From NCBI RefSeq assembly GCF_902497875.1, contig NZ_CABVHY010000018.1, forward strand, positions 1 to 64,000: a stretch of DNA of 64,000 nt, given 5' to 3'. The position numbers and the translations under genes are program-made. Origin of the DNA: Pseudomonas fluorescens. Its GTDB lineage: Bacteria; Pseudomonadota; Gammaproteobacteria; Pseudomonadales; Pseudomonadaceae. Under the pieces are notes generated by a model. That model worked only from the letters and a program-made list of their open reading frames with translations, was not told the origin of the DNA and ran no database searches. Positions 53,318 through 60,992 of the stretch are shown here, piece by piece; the stretch's first letter is position 1; each line of letters begins with the position of its first letter.

Positions 53318-53644
53318 ATGCAACCTATCAAGGGCTACCACGCCCATGTCTACTTTGACGCCAATACCCTCGACCAGGCCCGGGCCCTGTGCGAGCAAGC
53401 CGCTCAGCTGTTCCCGCTGAAGATGGGACGTGTGCATGAGCGGCCAGTGGGCCCGCACCCGGACTGGAGCTGCCAGCTAGCCTTCGAGCCCGAACAGTTC
53501 GGCGTGGTCGTGCCGTGGCTGGCACTGAATCGCAAAGGCCTGGTGGTGTTTGTGCACCCGGATACCGGGGATGACCTGGTCGACCATACCGAGCATGCGA
53601 TCTGGATGGGGGCGGTGCGGCCGTTGGATGTGTCGATGTTTTGA
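53318..53644 (+). CDS. DOPA 4,5-dioxygenase family protein
   Basis: A 108-residue protein starting MQPIKGYHAHVYFD (ATG at 53318, GAGGG upstream). It carries the family signatures YHAHVYF, GPHPDWSCQLAF, and VVFVHPDTGDDLVDHTEHAIWMG, with three to four His residues likely to bind iron. Such proteins open catechol rings in plants and fungi; the bacterial role is not settled. The gene is alone and divergent from the NAD(P)-binding protein gene. Confidence 0.85.
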   Translation: MQPIKGYHAHVYFDANTLDQARALCEQAAQLFPLKMGRVHERPVGPHPDWSCQLAFEPEQFGVVVPWLALNRKGLVVFVHPDTGDDLVDHTEHAIWMGAVRPLDVSMF

Positions 53645-53679
53645 GCAGGGTTCAAATTCTGTGGTGACAGTCAGGGCCT

Positions 53680-53775
53680 CATCGCGAGCAAGCTCGCTCC
53701 CACAGGGTCCGAGTCGATCACACCATGGTGGGCTGATCCAGATCCCATGTGGGAGCGAGCTTGCTCGCGATAGCG
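53680..53775. repeat. REP doublet, family 2, copy A (96 bp)
   Basis: Perfect inverted arms of about 25 bp (catcgcgagcaagctcgctc / gagcgagcttgctcgcgat plus ccaca/tgtgg) around a 40-bp spacer that begins gggtccgagtcgat. A near-identical copy in the same orientation lies at 54517-54612, on the other side of the DUF6124 gene. Confidence 0.92.
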
Positions 53776-53847
53776 TCAGACCGAACACCACCGTAATACG
53801 GCTAAGCCCTCGGATATTTCCTTCAACTTCTAGCGCCATGCATGAAC

Positions 53848-53876
53848 TTGTGGAGCCCCAATTCGCGCACTAATCT
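53848..53876 (+). promoter_or_regulatory. candidate promoter of the DUF6124 transcript
   Basis: TTGTGG at 53848 and TAATCT at 53871 are 17 bp apart, an acceptable but weak sigma-70 pair. It would start the RNA near 53883, right at the first leader hairpin, giving a leader of about 250 nt. Confidence 0.4.
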
Positions 53877-53882
53877 GCATCC

Positions 53883-54133
53883 GTCACCGCAAAATCGGTG
53901 ACACGGACGTGCAAGTCCGGGTAAAAGGTCACCGGCAAATGCCATCAACCATTCAACGAGCATTTCTTAAGCTCGATGATTGTTTTATGGCGGCTGTGCG
54001 CGGGAGATTTTTCGAAAGAGAGATCTGCCGGGTTTTTGGTGTGCCTCCCCCGGTCTTGCACACTCGCGCATGGCTGCCACCCTCTTTGCGTGCAAGTGAA
54101 TGGTGTCAGCCCTTTAGTAAAGGCCACCAAAAA
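53883..54133 (+). ncRNA. long structured 5' leader (candidate cis-regulatory RNA)
   Basis: Before the DUF6124 start the RNA can fold into many helices. Hairpins: 53883-53902 (GTCACCG/CGGTGAC), 53904-53919 (CGGAC/GTCCG), 53957-53975 (CGAGC/GCTCG). Then a 15-bp helix pairs 53988-54002 with 54065-54079 (three G.U pairs) and encloses a 9-bp hairpin with a GAAA loop (54005-54026) and a G+C hairpin (54028-54053, CCGGG/CCCGG). CTTGCAC at 54055-54061, unpaired in that junction, is a perfect complement of GTGCAAG at 54090-54096, which would make a pseudoknot. Last, 54102-54128 forms a hairpin (GGTG..CCTTT/AAAGG..CACC) that holds the AAAGG ribosome binding site. Complementarity is seen; folding and function are inferred. 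I cannot name an RNA family for it. Confidence 0.65.
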
Positions 54134-54499
54134 ATGTTCAAGTTATCACCCAATCCCCCCGCAACCCCCAGCATTTCCCCTTACGACGCCCTCGACCCAA
54201 CCAGGCTCAACGAAGCCGCCGAGCGCGCCCTTGATCATCATCTGGGCCCTAAACCCGACCCCCAACGCTTCGCCGACACCCGCCCAAGCGCCCTCTTCAG
54301 CGTATCCCCCGACGCCAGCAACGAAACCTTGCTGGCCAACGCCTACGAGACCCTCACTTCGGCCAGTGTCATGGCCGGTGATCTGGCCTTTGACCTCGAA
54401 GGTTCGCGCCGCCATGTGGCGTTGGCGATCCAGCAAATGGTCGAGTTGGGTCAGTTGCTGGTGAACCGGGCGTTGGACCTGGAAAACCCGGTGCACTGA
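54134..54499 (+). CDS. DUF6124-family protein
   Basis: A 121-residue protein starting MFKLSPNPPATPSISPYD at ATG 54134; the frame is open 75 codons further up, but that part lies in the folded leader and has no protein character. The N-terminal half is proline-rich and probably flexible; the C-terminal half (ETLLANAYETLTSASVMAGDLAFDLEGSRRHVALAIQQMVELGQLLVNRAL) looks all-helical and matches my memory of the Pseudomonas-specific DUF6124 family, whose function is unknown. AAAGG lies 11 nt before the start inside a hairpin. The gene is flanked by two near-identical REP doublets. Confidence 0.8.
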   Translation: MFKLSPNPPATPSISPYDALDPTRLNEAAERALDHHLGPKPDPQRFADTRPSALFSVSPDASNETLLANAYETLTSASVMAGDLAFDLEGSRRHVALAIQQMVELGQLLVNRALDLENPVH

Positions 54500-54516
54500 C
54501 GGACCGCGTTACCGTT

Positions 54517-54612
54517 CATCGCGAGCAAGCTCGCTCCCACAGGGTCCGAGTCGATTACACGATGGTGGTTTTACCCCGATCAAATGTGGGAGCGAGCTTG
54601 CTCGCGATAGCG
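54517..54612. repeat. REP doublet, family 2, copy B (96 bp)
   Basis: The same length, orientation, arms and spacer start as copy A at 53680-53775; the two differ mainly in the last third of the spacer. Confidence 0.92.
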
Positions 54613-54648
54613 CCAGCCCAGGCAACACAAAAACCCAAACCAAAAAAA

Positions 54649-54675
54649 GGGGTTCAGACATTCAGTCGGAACCCC
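54649..54675 (-). terminator. terminator of the trpBA operon
   Basis: A stem GGGGTTC / GAACCCC with a 13-nt loop, followed by a T7 tract on the minus strand, lies 21 bp past the trpA stop. Confidence 0.85.
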
Positions 54676-54696
54676 CTTCTCCATGACCTGGCTTAC

Positions 54697-55509
54697 TTAG
54701 CCAACGCGAGCACCCCGCACCCCTTCAGCCAACGCCGCGCACAAGCTCAGCACACCATCCACGGCCTGCTCGGACGTAGTGGCATTGGCGATGTGGTCGA
54801 TCAGCGCCGAACCCACCACCACACCGTCGGCCAGGCGAGCGATGGCCGCCGCTTGCTCCGGAGTGCGGATGCCGAAACCGATGCTGATCGGCAGGTCGGT
54901 ATGACGACGCAAGCGCGCAACGGCTTCTTCGACATGTTCCAGGGTTGCCGCGCCGGCACCGGTCACACCGGCTACCGACACGTAGTAAACGAAACCGGAG
55001 CTGCCGTTGAGGACGGTCGGCAGACGCGCGTCATCGGTGGTCGGCGTGGTCAGGCGGATGAAGTCCAGGCCCGCGGCCTGGGCCGGGTCGCAGAGTTCGC
55101 TGTTATGTTCCGGCGGCAGGTCGACCACGATCAGGCCATCGACGCCAGCTTCTTTGGCTTCGGCGATGAAGCGCGGCACACCATAGTGGTGGATCGGGTT
55201 GAAGTAACCCATCAGCACCAGCGGAGTGTCGCTGTTGTCGACGCGGAACTCGCGGACCATTTGCAGGGTTTTTGCCAGGTTTTGCCTGGCACCCAATGCA
55301 CGGATGTTGGCCAGCTGAATCGCCGGGCCATCAGCCATCGGATCGGTGAAGGGCATGCCCAGTTCGATCACGTCGGCGCCAGCCGCCGGCAAACCTTTGA
55401 GGATCGCCAGCGAGGTGTCATAGCTCGGGTCGCCGGCAGTGACGAAGGTCACCAGGGCGGCGCGGTTCTGTTCTTTGAGTTCGGCAAAACGCGTTTGCAG
55501 GCGGCTCAT
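54697..55509 (-). CDS. trpA: tryptophan synthase alpha subunit
   Basis: TrpA splits indole-3-glycerol phosphate to indole, which passes to TrpB. The 270-residue TIM barrel has the catalytic Glu in VIELGMPFTDPMADGPAIQLA, the catalytic Asp in VDGLIVVDLPPEH, and GFGIRTPEQAA near the phosphate site. Its ATG overlaps the trpB stop by one base (TGATG), so the two subunits are coupled. A terminator follows. Confidence 0.98.
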   Translation of the reverse strand: MSRLQTRFAELKEQNRAALVTFVTAGDPSYDTSLAILKGLPAAGADVIELGMPFTDPMADGPAIQLANIRALGARQNLAKTLQMVREFRVDNSDTPLVLMGYFNPIHHYGVPRFIAEAKEAGVDGLIVVDLPPEHNSELCDPAQAAGLDFIRLTTPTTDDARLPTVLNGSSGFVYYVSVAGVTGAGAATLEHVEEAVARLRRHTDLPISIGFGIRTPEQAAAIARLADGVVVGSALIDHIANATTSEQAVDGVLSLCAALAEGVRGARVG

Positions 55510-56741
55510 CAGTGTTTCTCCTGCTGGGACTGTTCCATGTGGTGCATCACGGTTTGCATGTCTTTGTCGCCACGACCGGACAGGTTGACCACCATCAGGT
55601 GATCTTTAGGCAGGGTCGGCGCGCGTTTGAACACTTCGGCCAGGGCGTGGGCACTTTCCAGGGCCGGGATGATGCCTTCCAGGCGGCAGCATTTGTGGAA
55701 CGCATCGAGCGCTTCGTTATCGGTCACCGAGGTGTATTCGACGCGGCCGATATCGTGCAACCAGGCGTGTTCAGGGCCGATGCCGGGGTAGTCGAGGCCG
55801 GCGGAAATCGAGTGGGCGTCGATGATCTGGCCGTCGTCGTCCTGCAGGAGGAAAGTCCGGTTGCCGTGCAACACGCCCGGCTCCCCGCCATTGAGGCTGG
55901 CGGCGTGCTTGCCGGTTTCGATGCCGTGGCCGGCCGCTTCAACGCCGATGATCTGCACGCTGGTGTCATCAAGGAACGGGTGGAACAGGCCCATGGCGTT
56001 GGAACCGCCACCGATACATGCCACCAGGCTGTCGGGCAGACGGCCTTCTTGCGCCTGGAGTTGGTCGCGGGTTTCCTTGCCGATCACCGCCTGGAAGTCG
56101 CGAACCATCGCAGGGTACGGGTGCGGGCCGGCCACGGTGCCGATCAGGTAGAAGGTACTGTCGACGTTGGTCACCCAGTCGCGCAGGGCTTCGTTCATCG
56201 CGTCTTTCAGGGTGCCGGTGCCGGCGACAACTGGAATCACTTCAGCGCCCAGCAGCTTCATGCGGAACACGTTGGCTTGCTGGCGCTCGATGTCGGTGGT
56301 GCCCATGTAGATCACGCAATCGAGGCCGAAACGCGCAGCCACGGTGGCAGTGGCCACGCCGTGCATGCCGGCGCCGGTTTCGGCGATGATGCGTTTCTTG
56401 CCCATGCGCCGCGCCAGCAGGATCTGGCCAATGCAGTTGTTGATCTTGTGCGCGCCGGTGTGGTTCAGCTCTTCACGCTTGAGGTAGATCTTCGCCCCGC
56501 TGCAGAATTCGGTCAGACGCTCGGCGTAATACAATGGGCTTGGACGGCCGACATAGTCGCGCTGAAAGTAGGCCAGTTCCTTGAGGAAAGCCGGATCTTC
56601 CTTGGCCGCTTCGTATTCGCGGGCCAGGTCGAGGACCAGCGGCATCAGGGTTTCGGCGACGTAACGGCCGCCGAACGCGCCAAACAGGCCGTTGGCATCG
56701 GGGCCGTTGCGCAGATTGGATGGGGTCGTAGTCTGGGTCAT
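55509..56741 (-). CDS. trpB: tryptophan synthase beta subunit
   Basis: TrpB joins indole and serine using PLP. The 410-residue protein has the PLP lysine in LNHTGAHKINNCIGQ (about residue 93), AETGAGMHGVATA, and the phosphate loop CIGGGSNAMGLF. It is divergent from trpI with a 112-bp gap, the arrangement by which TrpI activates trpBA in Pseudomonas when indoleglycerol phosphate builds up. Confidence 0.98.
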   Translation of the reverse strand: MTQTTTPSNLRNGPDANGLFGAFGGRYVAETLMPLVLDLAREYEAAKEDPAFLKELAYFQRDYVGRPSPLYYAERLTEFCSGAKIYLKREELNHTGAHKINNCIGQILLARRMGKKRIIAETGAGMHGVATATVAARFGLDCVIYMGTTDIERQQANVFRMKLLGAEVIPVVAGTGTLKDAMNEALRDWVTNVDSTFYLIGTVAGPHPYPAMVRDFQAVIGKETRDQLQAQEGRLPDSLVACIGGGSNAMGLFHPFLDDTSVQIIGVEAAGHGIETGKHAASLNGGEPGVLHGNRTFLLQDDDGQIIDAHSISAGLDYPGIGPEHAWLHDIGRVEYTSVTDNEALDAFHKCCRLEGIIPALESAHALAEVFKRAPTLPKDHLMVVNLSGRGDKDMQTVMHHMEQSQQEKH

Positions 56742-56853
56742 GGGGCGCTCCAGCTGAATTCATGGAAAGGCAATGGCGTTCACTCTACCCCTGACGTACG
56801 AACCTGAAAACCGATAAGATCGCCACAACCTGTCAGGAAAACTCACAGATCAA
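56742..56853. promoter_or_regulatory. trpBA-trpI divergent promoter region
   Basis: The 112-bp gap between divergent trpB and trpI is where TrpI is known to bind in Pseudomonas. It has short dyads (ttcatggaaa; cctgtcaggaaa), but I cannot place the TrpI sites with certainty. Confidence 0.5.
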
Positions 56854-57747
56854 ATGAGCCATGACCTCCCTCCGCTGAATGCCTTGCGCGCCTTTGAAGC
56901 CACGGCCCGGCTGAACAGTGTTAGCCAAGCGGCTGAACAACTGCACGTGACCCATGGTGCGGTTAGCCGGCAGTTGAAAGTGCTGGAAGAACACTTGGGC
57001 GTGAGCCTTTTCATCAAGGACGGGCGCGGCCTTAAACTCACAGATTCCGGCGTGCGACTACGCGATGCCAGCACTGAAGCTTTCGAGCGTTTACGCACGG
57101 TGTGCGCCGAACTGACGCAAAGCACGGCTGACGCGCCATTCGTGCTCGGCTGTTCGGGCAGCTTGCTGGCGCGCTGGTTTATCCCGCGCCTGGGGCGCTT
57201 GAATGCCGACTTGCCGGACCTGCGCCTGCACCTGTCGGCGGGGGAAGGTGATCTCGATCCTCGGCGACCGGGGCTGGACGCCTTGCTGGTGTTCGCCGAG
57301 CCACCGTGGCCGGCGGACATGCAGGTGTATGAACTGGCCAGCGAGCGCATCGGCCCGGTCATGAGCCCGCGTTTCGCCGGTTATGAACGGCTGCGCGAGG
57401 CACCGGCCGAGGCGTTGTTGAGTGAGGCGTTATTGCACACCACCTCGCGCCCGCAAGCCTGGCCCAGTTGGGCACGGCAAAGCGCCCTCTCTGCCGGCGC
57501 ATTGAAGTACGGTCAGGGTTTCGAGCATTTGTATTATTTGCTGGAAGCAGCGGTGGCCGGGCTTGGGGTGGCGATTGCCCCTGAGCCGCTGGTGACCGAG
57601 GACTTGCGCGCCGGTCGCCTGGTTGCGCCTTGGGGTTTTTCTGAAACCCCGGCGCAACTGGCATTGTGGCTACCCAAGCGCGCCGCGGATGGGCGCGCTC
57701 GGCAGTTGGCGCAGTGGCTCAAGCATGAGCTGCGCCAAACCAGTTAA
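56854..57747 (+). CDS. trpI: LysR-family activator of tryptophan synthase genes
   Basis: TrpI activates trpBA in response to indole-3-glycerol phosphate. The 297-residue protein has the LysR winged helix LPPLNALRAFEATARLNSVSQAAEQLHVTHGAVSRQLKVLEEHLGVSLF (about 5-53), with HGAVSRQ recognition helix like GcvA/TrpI regulators, and an effector domain. Divergence from trpBA settles the symbol. Its stop overlaps the convergent DUF883 gene by 4 nt. Confidence 0.95.
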   Translation: MSHDLPPLNALRAFEATARLNSVSQAAEQLHVTHGAVSRQLKVLEEHLGVSLFIKDGRGLKLTDSGVRLRDASTEAFERLRTVCAELTQSTADAPFVLGCSGSLLARWFIPRLGRLNADLPDLRLHLSAGEGDLDPRRPGLDALLVFAEPPWPADMQVYELASERIGPVMSPRFAGYERLREAPAEALLSEALLHTTSRPQAWPSWARQSALSAGALKYGQGFEHLYYLLEAAVAGLGVAIAPEPLVTEDLRAGRLVAPWGFSETPAQLALWLPKRAADGRARQLAQWLKHELRQTS

Positions 57748-58070
57748 TCCCCGCGTTTGAGCAGCAGATAAGCCGCCAGCAATCCGAGGGCACCGACCGC
57801 GACACCGGCGGTGGTCCAAGGGTGTTCCTGGGCGTAATCGCGAGTGGCAATCCCGGTTTCACGGGTTTTGACTTTGACGTCCTCATACGCATCGCTGAGC
57901 AGATGGCGCGAGTGTTTCAGCGCGTTTTCGGCGTTGCTTTTCAGCGCTTTGAGGGTTCTACGCGACTCGTCCGAGGTGTCATCCTTAAGGCTTTCCAGCG
58001 ACTTGAGCAGACTCTCGATCTCGGCTTCCATGCTTTGCAATGAGGCTTTACGTAAAGAAGTGGTGGCCAT
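57744..58070 (-). CDS. DUF883 (ElaB/YqjD-like) membrane-anchored protein
   Basis: A 108-residue protein (ATG at 58070, AGGAG upstream) with a long charged amphipathic helix region (about 10-75, likely coiled coil), the family motif YAQEHPWTTAGVAVGALGLLAAYLLLKRGD and a single C-terminal membrane helix with glycines. ElaB and YqjD tie ribosomes to the inner membrane in stationary phase in E. coli; a similar role here is inferred from family only. Confidence 0.9.
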   Translation of the reverse strand: MATTSLRKASLQSMEAEIESLLKSLESLKDDTSDESRRTLKALKSNAENALKHSRHLLSDAYEDVKVKTRETGIATRDYAQEHPWTTAGVAVGALGLLAAYLLLKRGD

Positions 58071-58227
58071 GGTGGCTCTCCTGCATTGATGATGAGTGAC
58101 GTGTGAAGGTTGGGACTCCAGGGGTTTGGGAAAGTGCAGTAAATCTGAACTTTCCCAAGGCAATAACCGACAGAAGTAATACGAAAAATCGCTGCTAGGC
58201 TGTATTTCACACCCTAAGGAGAACACC

Positions 58228-58443
58228 ATGACTGACCATCACACCTACAAAAAAGTCGAACTGGTCGGCTCTTCGACCACCAGCATCGAAGACGCCATCA
58301 ACAACGCGTTGGCCGAAGCCAACAAAAGTCTTAAATATCTGGAATGGTTTGAGGTGACGGAGACCCGCGGGCACATCAAGGACGGCCAGGTCGACCACTT
58401 TCAGGTAACACTCAAGGTCGGGTTCCGGATTGCCAGCAGCTGA
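58228..58443 (+). CDS. dodecin (flavin-storage protein)
   Basis: A 71-residue dodecin, a protein that forms a hollow dodecamer binding flavins or CoA. The family core is clear: YKKVELVGSSTTSIEDAINNALAEA, then LKYLEWFEVTETRGHI with the flavin-stacking Trp, and FQVTLKVGFRI. AAGGAGAACACC precedes the ATG. It is divergent from the DUF883 gene. Confidence 0.95.
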   Translation: MTDHHTYKKVELVGSSTTSIEDAINNALAEANKSLKYLEWFEVTETRGHIKDGQVDHFQVTLKVGFRIASS

Positions 58444-58569
58444 GATTGAACTAGGCTCTGAACTTGTGCGCTGGCTGATTGCCATAGGGAATGGCAAAGC
58501 GCCGCAGTTTTTGGCGCGTCAGCGAAAAACGTCGACGCCCCGTTTTGATTCGACCAGGGGAAGCGAGCG

Positions 58570-58794
58570 ATGAAAAAATTCATATTGGCGGTAGGCTTGT
58601 TGAGCATTGCGGGAACAGCCCTTGCAGCCAGCAAGCCGTGCGAAGAGTTGAAAGCAGAAATTGCAGCGAAGCTCGATGCCAAAGGCATTGCGAACTACTC
58701 GCTGGAAATCGTCGATAAAGGCGCAGCGGCTGACGGAAAAGTGGTTGGAACCTGTGATCAGGGTTCTAAGGAAATTGTCTACAAGCAAGGTTAA
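58570..58794 (+). CDS. DUF1161 periplasmic protein, copy 1
   Basis: A 74-residue small exported protein: signal peptide MKKFILAVGLLSIAGTALA, then SKPCEELKAEIAAKLDAKGI, YSLEIVD, and VVGTCDQGSKEIVYKQG. Two cysteines in the mature part could form a disulfide. This is the DUF1161 pattern; the function is unknown. A second copy lies 2 kb downstream. A terminator follows the stop. Confidence 0.88.
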   Translation: MKKFILAVGLLSIAGTALAASKPCEELKAEIAAKLDAKGIANYSLEIVDKGAAADGKVVGTCDQGSKEIVYKQG

Positions 58795-58807
58795 TCCTGC
58801 CTTGGAC

Positions 58808-58840
58808 AAAAAAGCCGACGCGGGTAGCGTCGGCTTTTTC
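58808..58840. terminator. terminator between DUF1161 copy 1 and the LLM gene
   Basis: An 11-bp perfect stem (AAAGCCGACGC / GCGTCGGCTTT) with a 5-nt loop, A tract before and T tract after; it lies between convergent genes and can serve both. Confidence 0.9.
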
Positions 58841-58856
58841 ATGGGCTCTCTAAAGG

Positions 58857-59858
58857 TCAGCCCTTCATCACTTGCGCCAGCAATTCGTAGGAATGCACCC
58901 GATCGGCGTGCTCATACAGGTCGCAGGTGAAAATCAGCTCATCGGCTCCCGTCTGCTCGATCAGCACCTGCAGCTTGGCGCGGATTTTTTCCGGGCTGCC
59001 GACCATCGCCAGGCCAAGGAAGCTGGCCACTGCTTCTTTCTCATGAGGCAGCCAGAGGCCGTCCATGCTTTTTACCGGTGGGCGCTGCACCAGGCTCTGG
59101 CCGCGCATCAGGGCGAGAATCCGTTGGTAGACCGAGGTCGCCAGGTAATCGGCCTGCTCGTCGGTGTCCGCGGCTACCAGCGGCACGCCGAGCATCACGT
59201 ATGGCTTGTCGAGCACCGCCGAAGGCTTGAAGTGATTGCGGTACACGCGAATCGCTTCATGCATGTAGCGCGGAGCGAAATGTGAGGCGAAGGCGTAGGG
59301 CAAACCGCGCTCCCCGGCCAGTTGCGCACTGAACAGACTGGAACCCAGCAACCAGACCGGCACATTGGTACCGGTGCCCGGCACGGCGATTACTTTTTGA
59401 TCAGGTGTACGCGGGCCGAGGTAGCGCATCAGTTCAGCCACATCTTCGGGAAAATCATCGGCGCTGCCGGAGCGTTCACGGCGCAGGGCGCGAGCGGTCA
59501 TCTGATCGGAACCCGGTGCACGGCCCAGGCCGAGGTCGATCCGTCCCGGATAGAGACTTTCCAGGGTGCCGAACTGCTCGGCGATCACCAGCGGCGCGTG
59601 GTTGGGCAGCATCACGCCGCCGGAGCCGACCCGAATGGTCGAGGTGCCACCCGCCAGATAGCCCAGCAGGACCGCGGTCGCGGAGCTGGCGATGCCATCC
59701 ATGTTGTGGTGTTCGGCGACCCAGAAGCGCTGGTAGCCGAATTTCTCGACGTGCTGCGCCAGGTCCAGCGAGTTGTGCAGCGATTGCGCCGGGCTGCCGT
59801 TTTCACGAACAGGCACCAGGTCGAGGGTCGAGAACTTGATATCAGACAGTTGTTTCAT
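58857..59858 (-). CDS. LLM-class flavin-dependent oxidoreductase (luciferase-like)
   Basis: A 333-residue single-component luciferase-like monooxygenase or reductase using FMN. ATG at 59858 (MKQLSDIKFSTLDLVPVREN) has GGAGAAGCAGG upstream. Family features: FWVAEHHNMDGIASSATAVLLGYLAGGTSTIRVGSGGVMLPNHAPLVIAEQFGTLESLYPGRIDLGLGRAPG. This long motif is typical of the YhbW-like branch. Substrate unknown. It stands alone between convergent and divergent neighbours. Confidence 0.92.
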   Translation of the reverse strand: MKQLSDIKFSTLDLVPVRENGSPAQSLHNSLDLAQHVEKFGYQRFWVAEHHNMDGIASSATAVLLGYLAGGTSTIRVGSGGVMLPNHAPLVIAEQFGTLESLYPGRIDLGLGRAPGSDQMTARALRRERSGSADDFPEDVAELMRYLGPRTPDQKVIAVPGTGTNVPVWLLGSSLFSAQLAGERGLPYAFASHFAPRYMHEAIRVYRNHFKPSAVLDKPYVMLGVPLVAADTDEQADYLATSVYQRILALMRGQSLVQRPPVKSMDGLWLPHEKEAVASFLGLAMVGSPEKIRAKLQVLIEQTGADELIFTCDLYEHADRVHSYELLAQVMKG

Positions 59859-60100
59859 AAACCTGCTTCTCCAATGGGTGCGCAGGCTTTTGTCACGAGC
59901 CAAAACCTGCCGATGTCTACTAGCCTGTTCTATGAAATGTGGGCATATACCCGAGATTCAATAGCTGAAGTGAATTTGCCTACCAGATAAGCGGTTCGAT
60001 CCGACAAGGTGAACTTTGCCAGTCGTTCTATCCTCAGAACCCTAGTAACGGAAAACCATGAAGGCGCGACCTCTTCGCGCCGGATCTTGAGGAGACAGAG

Positions 60101-60532
60101 ATGAGTATCAAAAAGAAAGCATCGGCTCATTGGGTAGGTGATCTGAAAACCGGCGTGGGTGCTATTTCGACTGAAACCGGGGTTTTGAAGAATGCACCTT
60201 ATGGTTTCAAGGCACGCTTCGAAGGCGGCCCGGGCACCAATCCGGAAGAACTGATCGGCGCCGCTCACGCGGGTTGTTTCTCCATGGCGTTTTCGATGAT
60301 TCTCGGCGAGGCCAACCTGAAAGCCACCAGCATCGATACCAATGCCGAGGTGACACTGGACCAGGTCGAGGGTGGTTTTGCGATTACCGCGGTGCACTTG
60401 ACGCTCAAGGCGAACATTCCTGGCGCCACTCAGCAGCAATTCGACGAGCTGAGCAAAAAAGCCAAAGAAGGCTGCCCGGTGTCGAAGGTGTTGAATGCCA
60501 AGATCACGCTGGATGGGGAGTTGGTGAGCTGA
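60101..60532 (+). CDS. OsmC-family peroxiredoxin
   Basis: A 143-residue OsmC-type thiol peroxidase acting on organic hydroperoxides. It has the two catalytic cysteines, Cys59 in AAHAGCFSMAFS and Cys125 in KEGCPVSKVL, and the conserved Glu in PEELIGAA. Length fits OsmC rather than Ohr by the N-terminal pattern (ASAHWVGDLKTGVGAISTETG). AGGAGACAGAG precedes the ATG. It is divergent from the LLM gene. Confidence 0.95.
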   Translation: MSIKKKASAHWVGDLKTGVGAISTETGVLKNAPYGFKARFEGGPGTNPEELIGAAHAGCFSMAFSMILGEANLKATSIDTNAEVTLDQVEGGFAITAVHLTLKANIPGATQQQFDELSKKAKEGCPVSKVLNAKITLDGELVS

Positions 60533-60553
60533 TCCGAAGATTTAGTGCGCCGT

Positions 60554-60638
60554 AAAAGATCGCAGCCTGCGGCAGCTCCTACGGTTGGCGTACGTTAACG
60601 CGGTCAATGTAGGAGCTGCCGCAGGCTGCGATCTTTTC
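60554..60638. repeat. REP doublet, family 1
   Basis: Perfect inverted arms of about 29 bp (aaaagatcgcagcctgcggc and its complement) around a 27-bp spacer, between osmC and DUF1161 copy 2. Confidence 0.92.
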
Positions 60639-60751
60639 GGGCCAATGCCGGCAGTGAGCCAAATCAGAACCCGATTGATAAAACTGTGGTCGAATGAGTG
60701 ACTGCGGCTGTAGCGCATGCTTTTGCGCGCCGTATCAAGGGAGCTTTAACC

Positions 60752-60985
60752 ATGAAACGTTTTGCTTTGGCGGTTATCTGCTGCGCGCTGGCCACTTCGG
60801 CGCTGGCGGCACCGAAATCCTGTGAAGAGCTCAAGGCCGAGATCGAAGCGAAGATCCAGGCCAACAACGTCGCGTCCTACACCCTGGAAATTGTCAGCAA
60901 TGACGAGGTGCATGACAAAAACATGGTGGTCGGTAGCTGTGAATACGGCACCAAGAAAATCATTTATCAAAGAAACGACAGATAG
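60752..60985 (+). CDS. DUF1161 periplasmic protein, copy 2
   Basis: A 77-residue paralogue of the protein at 58570: signal peptide MKRFALAVICCALATSALA, then PKSCEELKAEIEAKIQANNV, YTLEIVSN and MVVGSCEYGTKKIIYQ with the same cysteine pair. The ATG at 60752 is chosen because it starts the signal peptide; 18 upstream codons are rejected. Function unknown. Confidence 0.88.
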   Translation: MKRFALAVICCALATSALAAPKSCEELKAEIEAKIQANNVASYTLEIVSNDEVHDKNMVVGSCEYGTKKIIYQRNDR

Positions 60986-60992
60986 CTGCCGA

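Noticed and set aside
53909..54133. N-terminal extension of the DUF6124 frame
   Set aside because: The 75 extra codons fall wholly in the folded leader, and the family N-terminus MFKLSPNPP begins at 54134.
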